Positions 37,326 to 47,149 of a stretch of DNA of 64,000 nt are shown one piece after another. The stretch's first letter is position 1, and each line of letters begins with the position of its first letter. The DNA lies in NCBI GenBank assembly GCA_032433765.1, contig JAVIAB010000102.1, forward strand, positions 16,387,232 through 16,451,231, read 5' to 3'. The stretch comes from Megaustenia siamemsis. Taxonomy: Eukaryota; Mollusca; Gastropoda; Stylommatophora; Ariophantidae. The position numbers were made by a program, and so were the translations under genes. The notes below the pieces were generated by a model. That model was not told where the DNA came from, searched no databases, and was given only the letters and a program-made list of their open reading frames with translations.

Positions 37326-39574
37326 TAAAGTAAGTAAAGTAAGTAAAGTAAAGTAGGTAAAGTAAAGTAAGTAAAGTAAAGTAAGTAAAGTAAGTGAAGT
37401 AAGTAAAGTGTAGTAAGTAAAGTAGGTAAAGTAAAGTAAGTAAAGTAAGTAAAGTAAAGTAGGTAAAGTAGGTAAAGTAAAGTAAGCAAAGTAAGTAAAA
37501 TAAAGTAGGTAAAGTAAGTAAAGTAAAGTAAGTAAAGTAAAGTAGGTAAAGTAAAGTAAGTAAAGTAAAGTAGGTAAAGTAGGTAAAGTAAAGTAAGTAA
37601 AGTAAGTAAAGTAAAGTAGGTAAAGTAAAGTAAGTAAAGTAAGTAAAGTAAAGTAGGTAAAGTAGGTAAAGTAAAGTAAGCAAAGTAAGTAAAATAAAGT
37701 AGGTAAAGTAAGTAAAGTAAAGTAAGTAAAGTAAAGTTGGTAAAGTAAAGTAAGTAAAGTAAGTAAAGTAGGTAAAGTAAAGAAAGTAAAGTAGGTAAAG
37801 TAAAGAAAGTAAAGTAGGTAAAGTAAAGTAAGTAAAGTAGGTAAAGTAAAGAAAGTAAAGTAGGTAAAGTAAAGAAAGTAAAGTAGGTAAAGTAAAGTAA
37901 GTAAAGTAAAGAAAGTAAAGTAAGTAAAGTAAAGTAAGTAAAGTAAGTAAAGTAAAGAAAGTAAAGTAAGTAAAGTAAAGAAAGTAAAGTAGGTAAAGTA
38001 AAGAAAGTAAAGTAAGTAAAGTAAAGTAAGTAAAGTAAGTAAAGTAAAGAAAGTAAAGTAAGTAAAGTAAAGTAAGTAAAGTAGGTAAAGTAAAGTAAGT
38101 AAAGTAAGTAAAGTAAGTAAAGTAGGTAAAGTAAAGTAAGTAAAGTAGGTAAAGTAAAGTAAGTAAAGTAAAGTAGGTAAAGTAAAGTAAGTAAAGTAAG
38201 TAAAGTAAAGTAAGTAAAGTAAAGTAAGTAAAGTAAAGTAAGTAAAGTAAAGTAGGTAAAGTAAAGTAAGTAAAATAAGTAAAGTAAAGAAAGTAAAGTA
38301 AGTAAAGTAAAGAAAGTAAAGTAAGTAAAGTAAAGTAAGTAAAGTAGGTAAAGTAAAGTAAGTAAAGTAAGTAAAGTAAGTAAAGTAGGTAAAGTAAAGT
38401 AAGTAAAGTAGGTAAAGTAAAGTAAGTAAAGTAAGTAAAGTAAAGTAGATAAAGTAAAGTAAGTAAAGTAAGTAAAGTAAAGTAAGTAAAGTAAAGTAGG
38501 TAAAGTAAGTAAAGTAGGTAAAGTAAGTAAAGTAAAGTAGGTAAAGTAAATAAAGTAGGTAAAGGAAGTAAAGTAAATTAAGTAAAGTAAAGTAAAGTAA
38601 GTAAAGTAAAGTAGGTAAAGTAAGTAAAGTAAGTAAAGTAAAGTAAGCAAAGTAAAGTAGGTTAAGTAAAGTAAAGTAAGTAAAGTAAAGTAAGTAAAGT
38701 AAATAAAGTAAAGTAATTTAAGTACGTTAAGTAAGTAAAGTAAAGTCGGTAAAGTAAGTAAAGTAAGTAAAGTAAAGTCGGTAAAGTAAGTAAAGTTAAG
38801 TAGGTAAAGTAAGTAAAGTAAGTAAAGTAAAGTCGGCAAAGTAAGTAAAGTAAAGTAAGTAAAGTAAGTAAAGTAAGTAAAGTAAGTAAATTAAAGTCGG
38901 TAAAGTAAGTAAAGTAAAGTAGATAAAGTAAGTAAAGTAAAGTCGGTAAAGTAAGTAAAGTAAAGTAGATAAAGTAAGTAAAGTAAAGTCGGTAAAGTAA
39001 GTAAAGTAAAGTAGATAAAGTAAGTAAAGTAAAGTAAGTAAAGTAAGTAAAGTAAAGTAGATAAAGTAAGTAAAGTAAAGTAGATAAAGTAAGTAAAGTA
39101 AAGTCGGTAAAGTAAGTAAAGTAAAGTCGGTAAAGTAAGTAAAGTAAAGTAGATAAAGTAAGTAAAGTAAAGTCGGTAAAGTAAGTAAAGTAAAGTCGGT
39201 AAAGTAAGTAAAGTAAAGTAGATAAAGTAAGTAAAGTAAAGTAGGTAAAGTAAGTAAAGTAAAGTAGATAAAGTAAGTAAAGTAAAGTAGATAAAGTAAG
39301 TAAAGTAAAGTCGGTAAAGTAAGTAAAGTAAAGTCGGTAAAGTAAGTAAAGTAAAGTAGATAAAGTAAGTAAAGTAAAGTAGATAAAGTAAGTAAAGTAA
39401 AGTAGATAAAGTAAGTAAAGTAAAGTCGGTAAAGTAAGTAAAGTAAAGTCGGTAAAGTAAGTAAAGTAAAGTAGATAAAGTAAGTAAAGTAAAGTCGGTA
39501 AAGTAAGTAAAGTAAAGTAGATAAAGTAAGTAAAGTAAAGTAGGTAAAGTAAGTAAAGTAGGTAAAGTAAGTAA
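37326..39574. repeat. GTAAA/GTAAG array grown from a SINE1 tail
   Basis: 2.25 kb of GTAAA and GTAA words (AAAGTAAGTAAAGTAAAGTA and similar). From about 38888 to the right end it is ordered as a 23-bp unit, alternately GTCGGTAAAGTAAGTAAA and GTAGATAAAGTAAGTAAA, each plus GTAAA. The array runs without a gap into the tail side of a SINE1 copy at 39575. Intact SINE1 copies end in a short (TTTAC)n, whose complement is (GTAAA)n. Long minus-strand frames of LLYLLYFTYF type are artefacts. Confidence 0.93.
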
Positions 39575-39722
39575 AGAGTCTCGTGACGACAAGTGGCGTG
39601 ACCCTACATTTTACAGACCTTCAGCACATGAATTTTGGAGCAATGTGGTCGGCATTACGCCCGTGCTGCTTTAATTCCCAGACAAAATACGGTACTCCTT
39701 CAAGGCTGAGTGAACTGGTAAG
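39575..39722 (-). mobile_element. SINE1 3' part attached to the GTAAA array
   Basis: Minus-strand SINE1 body: AGTGGCG, then CATTTTACAGACCTTCAGC, ATGTGGTCGGCATTACGCC and AAGGCTGAGTGAA on the plus strand. The tRNA-like head is missing after about 39722. Its tail side faces the array. Confidence 0.85.
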
Positions 39723-40090
39723 TCGTAGTATGCAGTACTACATTAAGTTGTTTTGTTAAAATTATTAACCCTGCACTTCAGACACACCCATAGGTGCTTG
39801 AATTTCTCATGGAAAGACTGAAAACTTTCGATTTCAAACCTGACACACGTGACCGGCCTTGGATCATTGACCTTCATGCATCCCTGATAGGCAAATTTAA
39901 GAATGGAACACAGAAAAGACACGCCACTGCAACAGGAAAATATTCTAGTAACTAAGGCACAGACAAAAGCTTTAAAAACAGCAGTTGGAACTATCTACAT
40001 GAAGGAGATTAGAAAGTTATATCTTATCAGTGTGACGTATGTCATTTCTGGAGAGGGAGAATAGAACAAAAAAATAGATAAAATTGTATG
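39723..40090. other. Unassigned sequence
   Basis: No recognised gene or element. The words ACTAAGGCACAGACAAAAGC are not repeated elsewhere in the window. Confidence 0.45.
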
Positions 40091-40260
40091 GTAATAGCTT
40101 TACGTGATTTATAGACGACACAAATTTGAACGACGTTTCGGCTCAATAGGCCTTCAGCAGGAACAAAACAAGCAACACGCACACACAGATATGTAAGTAA
40201 ATAAAACTAATCATACATAGCTAACTAGTAATGAAACATCCAAAACAAAATAATCGAAAA
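40091..40260 (-). mobile_element. PLE-like fragment with hammerhead-like core
   Basis: Minus strand: CTGCTGA, then AGGC, a loop CTATTGA, GCC, then GAAACGTC and GTTCAAATTTG. This matches the hammerhead order CUGANGA, helix II, GAAA and a (G)UC cleavage site, with a very short ACGT helix III, as described for Penelope-like element terminal repeats. An upstream (CA/TG)-rich tract and A+T-rich sequence match the other copies. The core lies at 40131-40160. Activity is untested. Confidence 0.55.
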
Positions 40261-40310
40261 TGGTTTAAGAAAAGAAAAAAATGCTTCCCTGTGTCGTGGA
40301 CCGTGGTCAG

Positions 40311-40311
<1 letters not shown>

Positions 40312-40379
<68 letters not shown>
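40312..40379. repeat. (GA)n microsatellite
   Basis: About 34 GA dinucleotides with a single interrupting A at 40345. Confidence 0.97.
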
Positions 40380-40383
<4 letters not shown>

Positions 40384-40514
40384 TTATGCATTCATTTGCA
40401 TTTCTTTGTCTTGACCCCTGTCATTTCTGGAACAGGCGAACTCCATAGTAGAGAGGGACGATAACCGTCAAATAGACGCAAGCCCTAATTGAAGTAAAAA
40501 GGTAAAGGGTAAGT

Positions 40515-40590
40515 AACTACGTAATAAGTTGACGACACAAATTAGAACAACGTTTCGGCTCAATAGGCCTCCATCAGGAACAAACATACG

Positions 40591-40625
<35 letters not shown>

Positions 40626-40700
40626 AATATGTATTTAAAATAAATAAATAATAAAGAAAAAAATAATAATTTTGAACAAGAATGAGAAATTAAAATTAAA
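40515..40700 (-). mobile_element. PLE-like fragment with hammerhead-like core
   Basis: Minus strand: CTGATGG (canonical CTGATGA but for the last base), then AGGC, CTATTGA, GCC, GAAACGTT and GTTCTAATTTG. It is followed on the plus strand by a (CA)n tract at 40593-40624 and ATATGTATTTAAAATAAATA. Core at 40547-40576. Confidence 0.55.
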
Positions 40701-40810
40701 TTTAAAAAAGAATAAAACGCCTTCCCTAAAGAGGAAATCTGCTTGTCCCTGCTGAAGGCTTGTCGAGCTGAAGCGTTGTTTCCATCCACGTGTTGCTAGG
40801 CGTTCTCTAT
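40701..40810 (+). mobile_element. PLE-like fragment, opposite orientation
   Basis: Plus strand: CCTGCTGAAGGC, then TTGTCGA, GCTGAAGCGTTG. This is the same degenerate core as at 40547 but inverted, with about 170 bp of shared A+T-rich sequence between. The two make a head-to-head pair. Confidence 0.45.
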
Positions 40811-40904
40811 GGTATTAGTAATCATATTTTCATAAGAAGGCAGGAAACTAAAACAAGTAGAGGGATTCAAATAATGTAGGAAGTCTAGTGACACACGAAA
40901 GTTA

Positions 40905-41452
40905 ACAAACAGCAGTGATAGACTCAAGATGCAACAAAGCTTGTCAAATCATTGGACAGTTATCACCACTATTGTCCAACAAGGAAATAATTCTAGAGGC
41001 AAAAATGGCACTACAATATAGTCTTCATCCAATCATTGTGCTACCAATGCCAGACCTGGTCCCTAGATGCAAGAACAATAAGAAAAATAACCTCTACAGA
41101 GATGAAATGTGTGAGACGAATGACAGGAAATAGTCTGAGAGATAAGATCAGAAATGAAGAACTGAGAAAACGGCTAGGAATAGCCTCCGCCTTAGAGTAT
41201 ATAAAGAAACAACAGATAAATTGGTTTGGTCATGTGACAAGGTAGAGTGATCAAAACACAACACAACGAGCCCTCAATAAACGTTGCGAGAACACCAGAC
41301 CCAAGGGTCGACCACAAAATAGATGGACCGATGGAATATTAGAAACCCAAAGAAACATAACAGCAGCAGAGACGAACAGAAGAGCAAAGACCGCAAATTC
41401 AAATTATATCTCACCTCGACGAAAATCAAATGAGGAAGGAAAGAAGAAGAAT
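40905..41452 (+). pseudogene. LINE-C reverse-transcriptase tail, longest plus-strand copy
   Basis: Plus-strand frames read SRCNKACQIIGQLSPLLSNK, then EIILEAKMAL; after a frameshift CYQCQTWSLDARTIRKITST, EMKCVRRMTGNSLRDKIRNE, LGIASALEYIKKQQINWFGH and VTR; then RALNKRCENTRPKGRP. Stops and shifts (near 41246 and 41290) disable it. The region lies after the catalytic palm in intact elements. It is 5'-truncated and ends in GAGGAAGGAAAGAAGAAG. Confidence 0.82.
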
Positions 41453-41865
41453 CATATTTTCCTGAGACCACGGTACATTTTTCAGCGACATGTTCGGTAG
41501 TACGCCAGGCCGCATTTACTTCACAGAAAAATCTATGATACGTACTTTTTTCTGTTTGGTGCTCACTGGAGCCTTGTTGGCCCGGAAACAAAAACTCACC
41601 ACTTTGTGGTTCTTCAGATGAGGAAGCGAGCAGACTATTCACTCAGCCACCGTACTCGTGTGTGTGTGTGTCATCGAATAAGACGAAACAAGATAGTTGC
41701 GGTTTTCTGTCAGGTAGATCAGGAGACGGGACCTCCAGAATGTTGATTAGTTAACACAACATAGATCTCCATCTCTCTAATCCCTTAATTCTCATAAAAG
41801 CCTTCTTTAAAAATGTACAGCACGATTATTTTAACATTTTCGCTGTGCATTTATCTCTTATAAGT
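41453..41865. other. Unassigned sequence
   Basis: No recognised gene or element. There is a short GT run at 41660-41671. 41470-41560 has SINE1-like words (AGTACGCCAGGCCGCATTTAC) that may be a badly eroded SINE1 relative. Confidence 0.4.
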
Positions 41866-42030
41866 GGTTTGACAGAGCGCTTTTATAGAGGTTTGACAGA
41901 ATGCTTTTATAGAGATTTGACAGAATGCTTTTAAAGAGGTTTGACAGAGTGCTTTTATAGAGATTTGACAGAATGCTTTTATAGAGGTTTGACAGAGTGC
42001 TTTTATAGAGGTGTGACAGATGGTTTTATA
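41866..42030. repeat. 24-bp minisatellite
   Basis: About seven copies of AGAGGTTTGACAGAGTGCTT, then TTAT. Variants carry AGATTTGACAGAATGC. The AGAGATTTGACA words match the large satellite at 1-20000. Confidence 0.93.
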
Positions 42031-42221
42031 GTTCACAGCTGTTTATTTTCGTCTTAAAGTCGTATTTTAGTTCTAATCAGTGAAATGTTCCAGCGTTTTT
42101 TGATGAGACTAGTACATTCTCCTGATTCTTAAAATCGATATTGTGTGGAAGTGGTTTCAACTTGTGCCACCAAAAATAAAGCGGCACATCTTTAGCTCTC
42201 AAGTCAATGCTTGTCTATACA

Positions 42222-42473
42222 GTAAGTAAAGTACCTCGGTCACGCCAAGTGGCGTATAGGGAAATATGGTGTTAGTGACCCTATATTTTACATACCTTCA
42301 TCACAGTGTTTTTTGGGGTAATGTGGTCGGTATTACGCCCGTGCTGCTTTACTTTCCCAGAAAAAAAATCCGGTACCCATTTAAGGCTGGGTGAACCCGG
42401 AAGCCGTCGGTTGGGATCGAACCCTACCCCTTGTACATGGTAGTCCAGTTCACTAACTACTGAGCTATCGCGA
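42222..42473 (-). mobile_element. SINE1 copy, near full length
   Basis: Minus-strand SINE1: tail side AGTAAAGTACCTCGGTCACG, body TAATGTGGTCGGTATTACGC, head side with GGGATCGAACCCTACCCC (B-box complement) and CACTAACTACTGAGCTATCG (A-box complement). Target duplication is not clear; AATGCTTGT occurs on both sides but not exactly at the ends. Confidence 0.88.
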
Positions 42474-42689
42474 GATAATTTGATAGTTAATGCTTGTTGC
42501 AAAAAATAAACAAAATAAAAAAATAAATAAAAGATAGGTAAATCTGAGAGTTTTGGAGGATGCAATATTCCTTTATTTTTTTTAACAAAAGTTTCTAAAT
42601 TTAAAAATAGAGCGCCATCTATTCATTGTGATTGACTTGTACAATAAGAGGAAAAAAGACGCGTATTTCATTTTCCTGGAAAGCAACAA

Positions 42690-42805
42690 ATAGGGAAATC
42701 AACAAGTATTAAAAACACATCCACAAGCATCAAAAACAAATCAACAAGTTTCAAAAACAAATCAACAAGTTTCAAAAACAAATAAACAGGTTTCAAAAGC
42801 CAGTC
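42690..42805. repeat. 22-bp minisatellite
   Basis: About five copies of AAATCAACAAGTTTCAAAAA plus CA, with early variants (AAGTATTAAAAACACATCC). Confidence 0.85.
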
Positions 42806-42835
42806 AGGAAATGTCAGTAAAAAATAGTTGTGAGA

Positions 42836-43225
42836 TCTGTAGAAACATCTACAACTATATCTGTCAAACCTCTACAACTATATCTGTCAAACCTCTACAA
42901 CTATATCTGTCAAACCTCTACAACTATATCTGTCAAACCTCTACAACTATATCTGCCAAACCTCTACAACTATATCTGACAAACCTCTACAACTATATCT
43001 GACAAACCTCTACAACTATATCTGACAAACCTCTACAACTATATCTGACAAACCTCTACAACTATATCTGACAAACCTCTACAACTATATCTGACAAACC
43101 TCTACAACTATATCTGACAAACCTCTACAACTATATCTGACAAACCTCTACAACTATATCTGACAAACATCTACAACTATATCTGACAAACCTCTACAAC
43201 TATATCTGACAAACCTCTATAAAAT
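42836..43225. repeat. 23-bp minisatellite
   Basis: About 17 copies of ACCTCTACAACTATATCTG plus TCAA or ACAA. The first four units carry CTGTCAAA, the rest mainly CTGACAAA. Reverse-complemented, the unit contains GAGGTTTGACAG and TAGTTGTAG and aligns with the 24-bp array and the 20/21-bp satellite. Confidence 0.94.
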
Positions 43226-43674
43226 TCAAATTAACAAATGTAGTCATTCATTGGATGCCGTCTCCACATCGAAGGTTGGCTATCATGGAGTGTCTTTGTA
43301 CTCTGGTCTTGTCTTGACGGTCCTTCCAAGATGACTTTTAGCAGGGTATCGTCCTACTTCACTTGTTCCAAAATGTCACTTGTCCTTTTCGAATTGTGTA
43401 AGTTGTTCGTTTATTTCATTTTCACTGGTTCACATCTTTCTTTGTGTCTTCTTCCCCGTCAATTCAATTCTCTCTATTTTATGTAGATCCACGCTTCAAA
43501 GGATTATATTTTCTGCTCTGTTTTCCTATTTGATGACTATGTTTCTGCACCCATACATTAATGTTGAGTAAAGATAACATTTTACAACTCATTGTTCTAC
43601 TTCTGATCATATTGGCTTTGATGTGAGATTCCATGTTGTTTCAAATATTATTTTTTGTCATTTCTAATCTTTTA

Positions 43675-44095
43675 TTGGAAAGTGGGAATACTTGGTTACA
43701 ACTGGCAAAATACAACAAAAGAGAGATCGCAGATGACAAAGAGAGACGATACTAGATAGCTTGATGTCATGGCACGGCAAACAGTCAACGACATAATTTA
43801 TACGATACACTCTGTATAGAACAAAGGACAAGAGGCCGGGTTCGATCCTGACCGACGGCTTCCGGATTCACCCAGCCTTAAATGGGTACCGGAATTTTTC
43901 TGGGAAAGTAAAGAGGCACGGGCGTAATACCGACCACATTACCCCAAAAATCATGTCTGTAAAATTTATGGTCACTAACACTATATTCCCTATACGCCAC
44001 TAGGCTTGACGGGGGTACTTTACTTTTACTTTTACTCTGTATAGAATATTGTGGAAGGACATGATCGCCTACGCCAACCGGTTTGGAACATGATG
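43675..44095 (+). pseudogene. LINE-B-like 3' fragment inside LINE-F
   Basis: Plus-strand words GGGAATACTTGGTTACAACT and TGATGTCATGGCACGGCAAA, then TTTATACGATACACTCTG. After the SINE1 gap comes TATTGTGGAAGGACATGATC, then GCCTACGCCAACC, reading LWKDMIAYANRFGT, a stop, and ATGATGATGG. It matches the minus-strand copy at 60798-61020 (LWKDMIASANRYCI). Confidence 0.75.
43822..44033 (+). mobile_element. SINE1 copy with 13-bp target duplication
   Basis: A 5'-truncated plus-strand SINE1 (212 bp) starting CAAAGGACAAGAGGCCGGG, with B-box-like GGTTCGATCCTG and tail GGTACTTTACTTTTACTTTT. ACTCTGTATAGAA lies on both sides (43809-43821 and 44034-44046). Removing the SINE and one duplicate restores the LINE-B-like tail. 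Confidence 0.92.
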
Positions 44096-44250
44096 ATGGT
44101 TCTTTTGTTTATTTCTGTCTTACATTTTCCATTCTTTGTCACAGCTTGTCCAAGACATCTATTTTCTTGAACTCTATCTAGGTTCGCTCCATCTACTTCG
44201 ACACCCACTTGTATATTTTGTGTGTTTTCTCTGCTAATAACAAATCCTAG

Positions 44251-44655
44251 TCGCCACGGTATATACAGTTCAGAGTTTTTATTTGATCCCTGCCTTTACA
44301 ATAGACTTGACTAACTCCACCGAGGGTTGAGCAGCTCTTCCCGTCATTCGGACAACGATAGGTGTTTTGAATTGCAAAATTCTCACTGGGGATTTCTCTT
44401 TTATCGGCCCACGACAGAATTAATCATGTTTTACTGAGTTTTTTGCTTTAAATCAGGCCTGAGTGACTTAATTGTTACCGAGCTCAAACTGATCAGACCT
44501 GTCTGGGTTCTTGTCCCAGATATGGCATATTTTAGTTAGGACGGACACAGCTTCAGGTTTAACCCCGCTCTTCCCCTTGAACTCGCAGATCTAGCGGGGG
44601 GGTCTCTGCACGGGAAGATCCTGGTTCGAAATCCGTCACAGGCGGTGGGGACTTC
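44251..44655. other. Unassigned sequence with a tRNA-like segment
   Basis: 44575-44650 has a B-box-like GGTTCGAAATCC after GGGAAGATCCT and could be the head of a further SINE type. No second copy was found in the window. No gene was seen. Confidence 0.35.
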
Positions 44656-45250
44656 TAACTTTGAACCCAATGCAGTACAAAAGATATACTCTATAGACAA
44701 CTAACAGGTGACAAAAGAACTAGGGGGCGCCCAAAACTTCGACTTTTTTTTTTTTCGTTAAACAGTTTTGACCTCTGACGAAGGCCCTAGTGACTAGGAA
44801 CTGAATTTGGCGTGTTAATCCGTTTTTCCCTGTCAGCCGTGTGCACAAGGGTCCCTCGCCGCACAGGCAGATAACTCCGTCTTCGGATATACTCATATTT
44901 TTTTCCGTCGATGAGTAACTGACGTTTCAAGTCGGGCCTCGCTGCTGAGACCAGGGGTGGTTGCCGAAGAGAGAAATCATAAATAAAAATCCCAACTGGT
45001 GCAGCTGGGATTTGAACCCACAACCTCTCTGTCTCAAGGCCGGCGTCTTGCCGAGACCAACTAGTCCCCCTAAACTTCGATTTGTAGACGTGTGTAAACG
45101 CGACATGAAGACTCTGAACATAAACCCTGCAACCTGAGAAGAAATAGCTGCAGACCGCAATCTTTGGAAACATACTCTAAAGCTGCAACTCAAACTGACG
45201 TAGAAGCAGACAGACTCATAGAGAAAGACAATACACGGTGAAAGGAAAGA
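44656..45250 (+). pseudogene. LINE-G C-terminal tail split by SINE2
   Basis: Joining the two flanks of SINE2 by eye, the plus strand reads RGRPKLRF, then VDVCKRDMKTLNINPAT, a stop, then EEIAADRNLWKHTLKLQLKL. The RGRPKLR, CKRD and AADR...W spacing is typical of C-termini of mollusc LINE polyproteins. Only the tail is present. Confidence 0.75.
44743..45071 (-). mobile_element. SINE2 copy, full length
   Basis: About 329 bp on the minus strand. The tRNA-like head holds CTAGTTGGTCTCGGCAAGAC (A-box-like) and GGGTTCAAATCCCAGC (perfect B-box pattern). The body contains GGGACCCTTGTGCACACGGC, and the end is an A-run. A 9-bp target duplication AAACTTCGA lies at 44734-44742 and 45072-45080. A second copy of the same length lies at 52992. 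Confidence 0.92.
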
Positions 45251-45285
45251 AAGAAAAAACATTTATAGGAGCGCTGAAAAATCCA

Positions 45286-45372
45286 TTGTCAACTATGACT
45301 GACGGAGACTACTACAGTCAACTATGACTGATGGAGACTACTATAGTCAACTATGACTGACGGAGACTAGCG
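45286..45372. repeat. 29-bp repeat, three copies
   Basis: Three tandem copies of AGTCAACTATGACTGACGGA, then GACTACTAC. Confidence 0.9.
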
Positions 45373-45394
45373 TAATGGCGATCACATCATCTGT

Positions 45395-46195
45395 AAAATG
45401 TGCCATTACTTAATAAGGGGAACCATTACTTTATGACGGGAACCATTACTTTATGAGGGGAACCATTACTTTATGAGGGGAACCATTACTTTATGAGGGG
45501 AACCATTACTTTATGAGGGGAACCATTACTTTATGAGGGGAACCATAACTTTATGAGTGGAACCATTACTTCATGAGTGGAACCATTACTTCATGAGTGC
45601 AACTATTAATTTATGAGTGTAACCCTTACTTTATGAGTTGAAACATTACTTCATGAGGGGATCACTTACTTTATGAGTGAAACCTTTATTATATGAGTAT
45701 GACCCTTATTTTATGAGGGAAACCCTTACTTTATGAGTGAAACCCTTACTTTATGAGTGAAACTCTTTCTATATGAGTGGAACCCTTATTTTATGAGTGG
45801 AACCCTCACTTTATGAGTGGAACCCTTACTTTTTTAGTGGAACCCTTACTTTATTAGTGGAGCCATTTCTACATGAGTGGAACCCTTACTTTTGTAAGTT
45901 AAACCCTTACTTTATTAGTGTAAACCTTACTTTATGGGTGGGACCTTTACTTTATTAAAGGAACCCTTACTTTATGAATGAAACCTTTACTTTTGTAAGT
46001 GGAACCATTACTTTATTAGTGGAAACCTTACTTTATGAGTGAAACTCTTACTTTATGAATGGAACCCTTACTTTATGAATGGAACCCTTACTTTATGAAT
46101 GCGACCCTTACTTTTGTAAGTGGAACCCTTACTGTATTAGTGGAAACCTTACTTTTTGAGTAGAAAAATGACTTCATGAGTTGAACCCTTACTCA
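45395..46195. repeat. 20-bp minisatellite
   Basis: About 40 copies of AACCATTACTTTATGAGGGG. The left third is uniform; from about 45590 rightward units diverge (AACCCTTACTTTATGAGTGG, with TTTTGTAAGT length variants). The gradient runs from fresh at left to old at right. Confidence 0.94.
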
Positions 46196-47035
46196 TATTT
46201 TGCACGTATGTAAATATATTCCATTTCGGGGAGACATATTTCCACCAAGATTTCTATACCAGCGACTGGGTCCACATCTTGTCACGTAACTGTAATGAGA
46301 ATTCAGAGTTACTGTTCTTTGTGAGGACGTCTACGTGAGTACACGCTCACATTTAAGTACCAGGAACGAAAGTCTCATCTGGGAGTCGATATCAGTCAGC
46401 GCCCCGAGGTTGTCATGCATCAAATCATTGTGAAGAATAGTATCAGAAATGCCTCTGTGCTGATGCAGTATAATTTTGCGAAGAAATAGTTCTAGGGAGG
46501 TTTTTTTTTTTCGCGGTGGCACGTGGAAAAAAAAAGTATGCATTTTTTTGTTTTTAAAATAAAAAGGTTCAAAGTGAGAAAGATTTGATTACGTGGGGTG
46601 TGGAGGGTATCTGTATGAGAGCTACAGTCAACACGCTACAGTAGCGCCTAGGGTTGTGATGTGTCATCAGTAATGGGAATGCTGGTCTAGCATTAACATG
46701 GAGACGGACCAGACAGACGGATTAATCAAGGAATTACATTTATATGTACATTCTCCATCAACTAATGACGGATTTTTTAAAAGTAAATGAAGATTAAGAT
46801 TTGCAAGTGAACCCCTCTGGCTAGTTTTGTCTAAACTGAAGAAAAATCACTCGTCTGATCCAAGGAAATAAAACCTATTACTGTCTCGACTTTGATATAT
46901 ATCTCGTTTCTTGAATCTGCAGGAAGTTCACTTAAGTGCTGGGTACTCCAGTATCAAATACAGACAACGTTTGTTGACAACTTTCATGTTAAAAAAAACA
47001 AAAACATTCCTGCCATATCAGAGTATACAGGGAAG
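46196..47035. other. Unassigned sequence
   Basis: No recognised gene or element. Short T and A runs at 46501-46512 and 46526-46534. Short open frames show no domain. Confidence 0.5.
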
Positions 47036-47147
47036 AATTTGTATTTTTATTTTCATTTTATTTCTTCTTCTATTTTGCAAAAAATAATTAAAAAATTATT
47101 ATTTTCAAAATAGAAGAAGAAATAAAATGAAAATAAAAATACAAATT
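47036..47147. repeat. Perfect 42-bp inverted repeat, 28-bp spacer
   Basis: 47036-47077 is the exact reverse complement of 47106-47147; the left arm starts AATTTGTATTTTTATTTTCA and ends TTCTTCTATTTTG. The spacer is A+T-only after its first base and partly self-complementary. The arm sequence resembles the A+T-rich part of the PLE-like repeats. Confidence 0.95.
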
Positions 47148-47149
47148 AA

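Larger units (their letters stand above)
43232..44250 (-). pseudogene. LINE-F reverse-transcriptase copy, split by another LINE
   Basis: Two minus-strand pieces of one family. 44095-44250 reads VISRENTQNIQVGVEVDGAN, then LDRVQENRCLGQAVTKNGKC and KTEINKR (palm motif D-E region). 43232-43667 continues toward the C-terminus and ends IANLRCGDG-like. The gap is filled by a plus-strand LINE-B-like copy, itself carrying a SINE1. The better LINE-F copy at 56116-57310 shows the same order of segments. Frame breaks are present. Confidence 0.7.

Noticed and set aside
37289..39592. Membrane protein with LLYLLYFTYF repeats
   Set aside because: This is a translation of the GTAAA/GTAAG array attached to a SINE tail.
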